This document shows, piece after piece, positions 12,246-12,302 of a stretch of DNA of 12,302 bases. Source of the stretch: Nitrospirota bacterium. GTDB lineage: Bacteria; Nitrospirota; CAKKRA01; 9FT-COMBO-42-15. A program made the position numbers and the translations under genes. Within the stretch, counting starts at the first letter, position 1; the number at the start of each line of letters is the position of its first letter. The stretch lies in contig JACRON010000079.1 of NCBI GenBank assembly GCA_016214425.1, positions 1-12,302 on the forward strand, given 5' to 3'. Below the pieces are notes generated by a model, which was given only the letters and a program-made list of their open reading frames with translations, was not told where the DNA came from and searched no databases.

Positions 12246-12302
12246 TCATAGCCTTGGCAGAGTAATGCCCGTCTGTCCCTGATACTTCCCTTTCTTGTCA
12301 GC
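12246..12302 (-). CDS. dcd: C-terminal end of a probable dCTP deaminase (truncated by window edge)
   Basis: The minus strand carries an open frame from the window edge to TGA at 12248-12246, encoding 18 residues, GKYQGQTGITLPRL at the end. Bacterial dCTP deaminases (deoxycytidine triphosphate to dUTP or dUMP) end with a tail of the type KYxxQxG followed by a few residues, which this fits. With only 18 residues the call rests on that tail alone. It converges on the RRM gene and shares its terminator. Confidence 0.5.
   Translation of the reverse strand, partial: ADKKGKYQGQTGITLPRL

Noticed and set aside
1..12302. CRISPR array, tRNA, rRNA, transposase or integrase genes
   Set aside because: No regularly spaced repeats, no cloverleaf, no rRNA sequence, and no recognisable transposase or integrase motif on either strand.

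Overview
The window reads as a chromosomal segment from a Gram-negative-type, moderately AT-rich bacterium. Secreted proteins with signal peptides, a peptidoglycan lytic transglycosylase, PEGA and NHL envelope domains, a Hanks-type kinase and an FHA-linked cyclase are all present. Together with dispersed GC-rich palindromes this gene style recalls uncultured Nitrospirota or deltaproteobacterial-type genomes. That placement is inference; no marker gene fixes the lineage.

Region 1 (1-2909, + strand) starts inside a PmtA/UbiE-like SAM methyltransferase. It continues with a tightly packed signalling trio: a two-TM HAMP protein, a 94-residue protein of unknown function, and an FHA-GAF-class III nucleotide cyclase with all catalytic residues and adenine-type specificity residues.

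Region 2 (2910-5421, + strand) is clearly more AT-rich than both sides. In hand counts of 60-base samples, 4381-4440 is about 25% and 3661-3720 about 32% G+C, against about 48% at 2521-2580 and 52% at 10141-10200. It holds a REP-like palindrome, a 43-codon CxxC micro-ORF, an 81-residue ORF resembling a truncated N-terminus of a restriction or DNA-methylase protein, a TcmP (three-Cys-motif partner) gene, a radical-SAM-like gene only 2 bases behind it, a second palindrome, and a 35-codon micro-ORF with a good ribosome binding site. This looks like an acquired accessory island. Its core is the TcmP/radical-SAM pair, a recognised family association whose chemistry is unknown to me, and it is the best candidate for an uncharacterised system here.

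Region 3 (5436-10753, - strand) is a three-gene operon read from right to left: a membrane Ser/Thr kinase with three extracytoplasmic PEGA domains, a secreted TPR/NHL-propeller protein, and a secreted TPR/PEGA protein. The last gene carries a 90-bp in-frame insert made of two GC-rich palindromes, placed inside its signal peptide. The kinase could supply phosphothreonine ligands for the FHA domain of the cyclase; this is inference.

Region 4 (10754-12302) has divergent promoters, a lytic transglycosylase with a structured leader, an RRM RNA-binding protein with a Gly/Arg tail behind a consensus promoter and a structured leader, a bidirectional terminator, and the last codons of a convergent gene that looks like dCTP deaminase.
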